From the NCBI GenBank assembly GCA_027019465.1, contig JALUWM010000092.1, positions 1 to 47,100 on the forward strand: a stretch of DNA of 47,100 nt, read 5' to 3'. The stretch comes from Campylobacterales bacterium. GTDB lineage: Bacteria; Campylobacterota; Campylobacteria; Campylobacterales; Nautiliaceae. Each line of letters opens with the position of its first letter. The first letter of the stretch is position 1. Below are positions 45,645 to 47,100 of the stretch, in pieces. The notes beneath the pieces are model-generated. The model ran no database searches, was not told where the DNA came from, and worked only from the letters and a program-made list of their open reading frames with translations. A program made the translations under genes and the position numbers.

Positions 45645-46022
45645 TTATCCTTTCTTATCAAATAACATTCCTACAAGTTCCCTCATTTTTTCCATAAGCC
45701 TTAGTGCTTCTTTAGGAGGAAATTTTCTTATTATTTTATCTGTTTTTTTATCTATTACAAATACACTAAAATTATCTATTTTATCATTATATTTAAATTC
45801 TAAATCTGTATTTAGAGGATTCATCTCTTTATTTAATTGCTCTGTTAAATGTTCAAGTTCTTTTTTTATATCTTCAGTTGATTTCTTTTTTATTAAATCT
45901 TTATTGTCTGTTTCAAAATTTTTTTCTATTTTTTGTCTATACATATTTTCATTAGTATGGGTAACATGTTTATTATCATAAGTTGTATTTTGAACATTTT
46001 TGATATTGCTAAAAATATCCAT
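45645..46022 (-). CDS. flaG: FlaG family protein
   Basis: A 125-residue flagellar protein that influences filament length. The C-terminal half LEFKYNDKIDNFSVFVIDK followed by IIRKFPPKEALRLMEKMREL is the FlaG domain. It is first in the operon, behind a sigma-28-type promoter. Confidence 0.88.
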   Translation of the reverse strand: MDIFSNIKNVQNTTYDNKHVTHTNENMYRQKIEKNFETDNKDLIKKKSTEDIKKELEHLTEQLNKEMNPLNTDLEFKYNDKIDNFSVFVIDKKTDKIIRKFPPKEALRLMEKMRELVGMLFDKKG

Positions 46023-46050
46023 TTTTAATCCTTTTAATTTATTGTAAAGA

Positions 46051-46076
46051 ATATCGGCAAATTTTTAAAAATCTTA
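46051..46076 (-). promoter_or_regulatory. Sigma-28 (FliA) promoter for flaG-fliD-fliS
   Basis: Minus strand TAAGATTT (46069-46076) then a 10-base spacer then GCCGATAT (46051-46058), compared with the flagellar consensus TAAAGTTT-N11-GCCGATAA. The flaG start is 29 bases downstream. The position and the seven-of-eight match at -10 support it. Confidence 0.75.
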
Positions 46077-46110
46077 AATTTTTGATAAAATTTTTTAAAA
46101 AAAGGTAAAA

Positions 46111-46401
46111 ATGAAAGTTAGAATACAATGCGATTCTCCTCTTTTACAAGAAACTTTAGAAATTTATTTAAAAGAATTTTTATCAAAAAACGGGCAAGTT
46201 GTAAGTGATAATCCCAAAAAAGGTGATATTATTATAGGCAACGATATTAAAAAGCCTTTTACAAAAGCATCTCTTTTAATACAATTAGAAAAAATTTTTA
46301 ATTTGCCAAAAAAAAATTTTGAAACGGAATTAGATTTACTTATGGAAGATTTTACCAAAAAACTAAAAAGTTTAATAAAGGAGCATTATGGAAAAAGGTA
46401 A
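46111..46401 (+). CDS. Conserved small protein upstream of rsmD
   Basis: A 96-residue protein of unknown family, with good ribosome site AAAAAGGTAAAA. The first 60 residues (VRIQCDSPLLQETLEIYLKEFL, then DIIIGNDIKKPFTKASLLIQLEKIF) have the strand-helix-strand look of a small response-regulator-like or nucleotide-binding fold without the usual Asp. The C-terminus is helical. It overlaps rsmD by 14 bases, so they are likely coupled. Confidence 0.6.
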   Translation: MKVRIQCDSPLLQETLEIYLKEFLSKNGQVVSDNPKKGDIIIGNDIKKPFTKASLLIQLEKIFNLPKKNFETELDLLMEDFTKKLKSLIKEHYGKR

Positions 46402-46975
46402 TATAAAAATAATAGGAGGAAAATATAAAGGCAAAAAACTCTATATGAATGAGAAAGAAACCACAAGAAGCACAAAACAAATACTAAAAGAGTCAATATT
46501 TAACTCTCTTCAATGGGAAATCCCTGATTCCATATGGGTAGAAATGTTCGGAGGAGTAGGAAGTATAGGCCTTGAGGCTATAAGCAGAGGAGCCAACAAG
46601 TCTTACTTCATAGAAAAAGACTCCAATGCTCTTAAAGTACTTCAAAAAAACATAAATTCTTTGCAAAAAGAAGAGAGCAAAAAATGCGAAATATTTTTTG
46701 GAGACGCTTTTGAGAGGGTTTGGGATATTATAGATAATCTTCAAAGAAAAAAAGAAAAAGCATTTTTTTATTTTGACCCTCCTTTTGCGATAAGAGAAGG
46801 TTTTGAAGATATTTATGAAAAAACACAAGATTTAATAAAAAAGATGCCAAAAATTAATGTTGAAAAAATATTAATAGAACACCAAAGTAATTACAAATTT
46901 CCTGAAATACTTGGAAAATATAAAAAAACAAAAACAAAAAAATTCGGAAAAAGTTCCGTAACATTTTATGAATAA
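46388..46975 (+). CDS. rsmD: 16S rRNA (guanine966-N2)-methyltransferase RsmD
   Basis: A 195-residue SAM-type RNA methyltransferase. It starts GNIKIIGGKYKGKKL, has the TRSTKQILKESIFNSL segment, EMFGGVGSIGLEAISRGA for SAM, and the FYFDPPFAIREGF catalytic DPPF. Length equals E. coli RsmD. GGAGCATT precedes the ATG. It is followed 9 bases later by a lipoprotein gene. Confidence 0.94.
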   Translation: MEKGNIKIIGGKYKGKKLYMNEKETTRSTKQILKESIFNSLQWEIPDSIWVEMFGGVGSIGLEAISRGANKSYFIEKDSNALKVLQKNINSLQKEESKKCEIFFGDAFERVWDIIDNLQRKKEKAFFYFDPPFAIREGFEDIYEKTQDLIKKMPKINVEKILIEHQSNYKFPEILGKYKKTKTKKFGKSSVTFYE

Positions 46976-46984
46976 GGATAAAAT

Positions 46985-47100
46985 ATGAAAAAACTACTTT
47001 TAATTCCATTTATTTTTTTAGGATGTGCAAATACACAAATTTCACAAAACCTTAAAAATATAAATCAAAGCAACAAAATTATAGAAAAATATCAGGTAAA
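46985..47100 (+). CDS. Lipoprotein, N-terminal part (cut by window edge)
   Basis: A frame starting ATG at 46985 gives MKKLLLIPFIFLGCANTQ and continues off the end with no stop. FLGC at Cys14 is a lipobox. Nothing further can be said about its family. AAGGATAAAAT precedes the start. Confidence 0.65.
   Translation, partial: MKKLLLIPFIFLGCANTQISQNLKNINQSNKIIEKYQV

Noticed and set aside
43303-46022. Several open frames on the plus strand opposite the flagellar operon
   Set aside because: They lack ribosome sites and family matches and shadow fliD and fliS.

Overview
The window is a compact, AT-rich bacterial chromosome segment with almost wall-to-wall genes, ATG starts mixed with TTG, strong AAAGGA-type ribosome sites, and promoters of the form T-run, G, then TATAAT with no clear -35. 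Gene content and order point to the Campylobacterota. Three blocks match, from memory, gene orders known in Campylobacter jejuni: mraY/murD/fabG/acpP; rluD-flpA-trmB-ftsE-ftsX-envC-pyrH-rpoZ-spoT-tyrS-nitronate monooxygenase-amidase; and pyrB ... pepF-hypothetical-uvrD-truB-csrA-ispE, plus flaG-fliD-fliS. The overall look is of a free-living, deep-branching thermophilic member such as the Nautiliales (Nautilia, Caminibacter, Lebetimonas). The genus cannot be fixed from this window.

Layout. 1-5.9 kb: acyl carrier protein (partial) and fabG on the minus strand, diverging from mraY, sppA, murD and two small lipoprotein genes (CsgG/FlgT-like and LPP20-like). 5.9-11 kb: tRNA-Phe, a large membrane protein that looks like a fusion of two usually separate families, a phosphoribosyltransferase, a DUF309 protein, and a secreted MshQ-like (DUF6701) protein. 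11-13.2 kb: murI and rho. 13.2-25.9 kb: one long plus-strand run for envelope and division work (flpA, ftsE, ftsX, a catalytically dead LytM/EnvC-like protein, an amidase), with trmB, pyrH, rpoZ, spoT and tyrS interleaved. 25.9-31.1 kb: carbonic anhydrase, a K+ channel with RCK domains, a small membrane protein, a dipeptidase, a small lipoprotein, cmoB and an unlisted 31-residue membrane protein. 31.1-43.3 kb: pyrB, pabB, a two-receiver diguanylate cyclase, glnA, pabC, pepF, an SspB-like protein, a LysR regulator, uvrD, truB, csrA, ispE. 43.3-46.1 kb: flaG-fliD-fliS and a FliT-like gene on the minus strand behind a good sigma-28 promoter. 46.1-47.1 kb: a short hypothetical, rsmD, and the start of a lipoprotein.

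Functional themes: peptidoglycan precursor synthesis (mraY, murD, murI) with septal hydrolysis control (FtsEX, EnvC-like, amidase); folate precursor synthesis (pabB, pabC); tRNA modification (trmB, cmoB, truB); stringent response (spoT, rpoZ); flagellar filament cap and export chaperones next to the CsrA regulator block.

The most unusual structure is a set of degenerate 7- and 8-base tandem arrays. Some form imperfect inverted pairs between co-directional genes (pyrH/rpoZ, spoT/tyrS, small lipoprotein/cmoB). Others sit in a single orientation (uvrD/truB), or lie inside reading frames without breaking them (pabB twice, pabC, cmoB, and across the pyrB stop/pabB start). This looks like a dispersed, still active or recently active repeat family that inserts in frame. 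No CRISPR array, transposase, integrase or phage gene is seen, and no intergenic stretch exceeds 300 bases.
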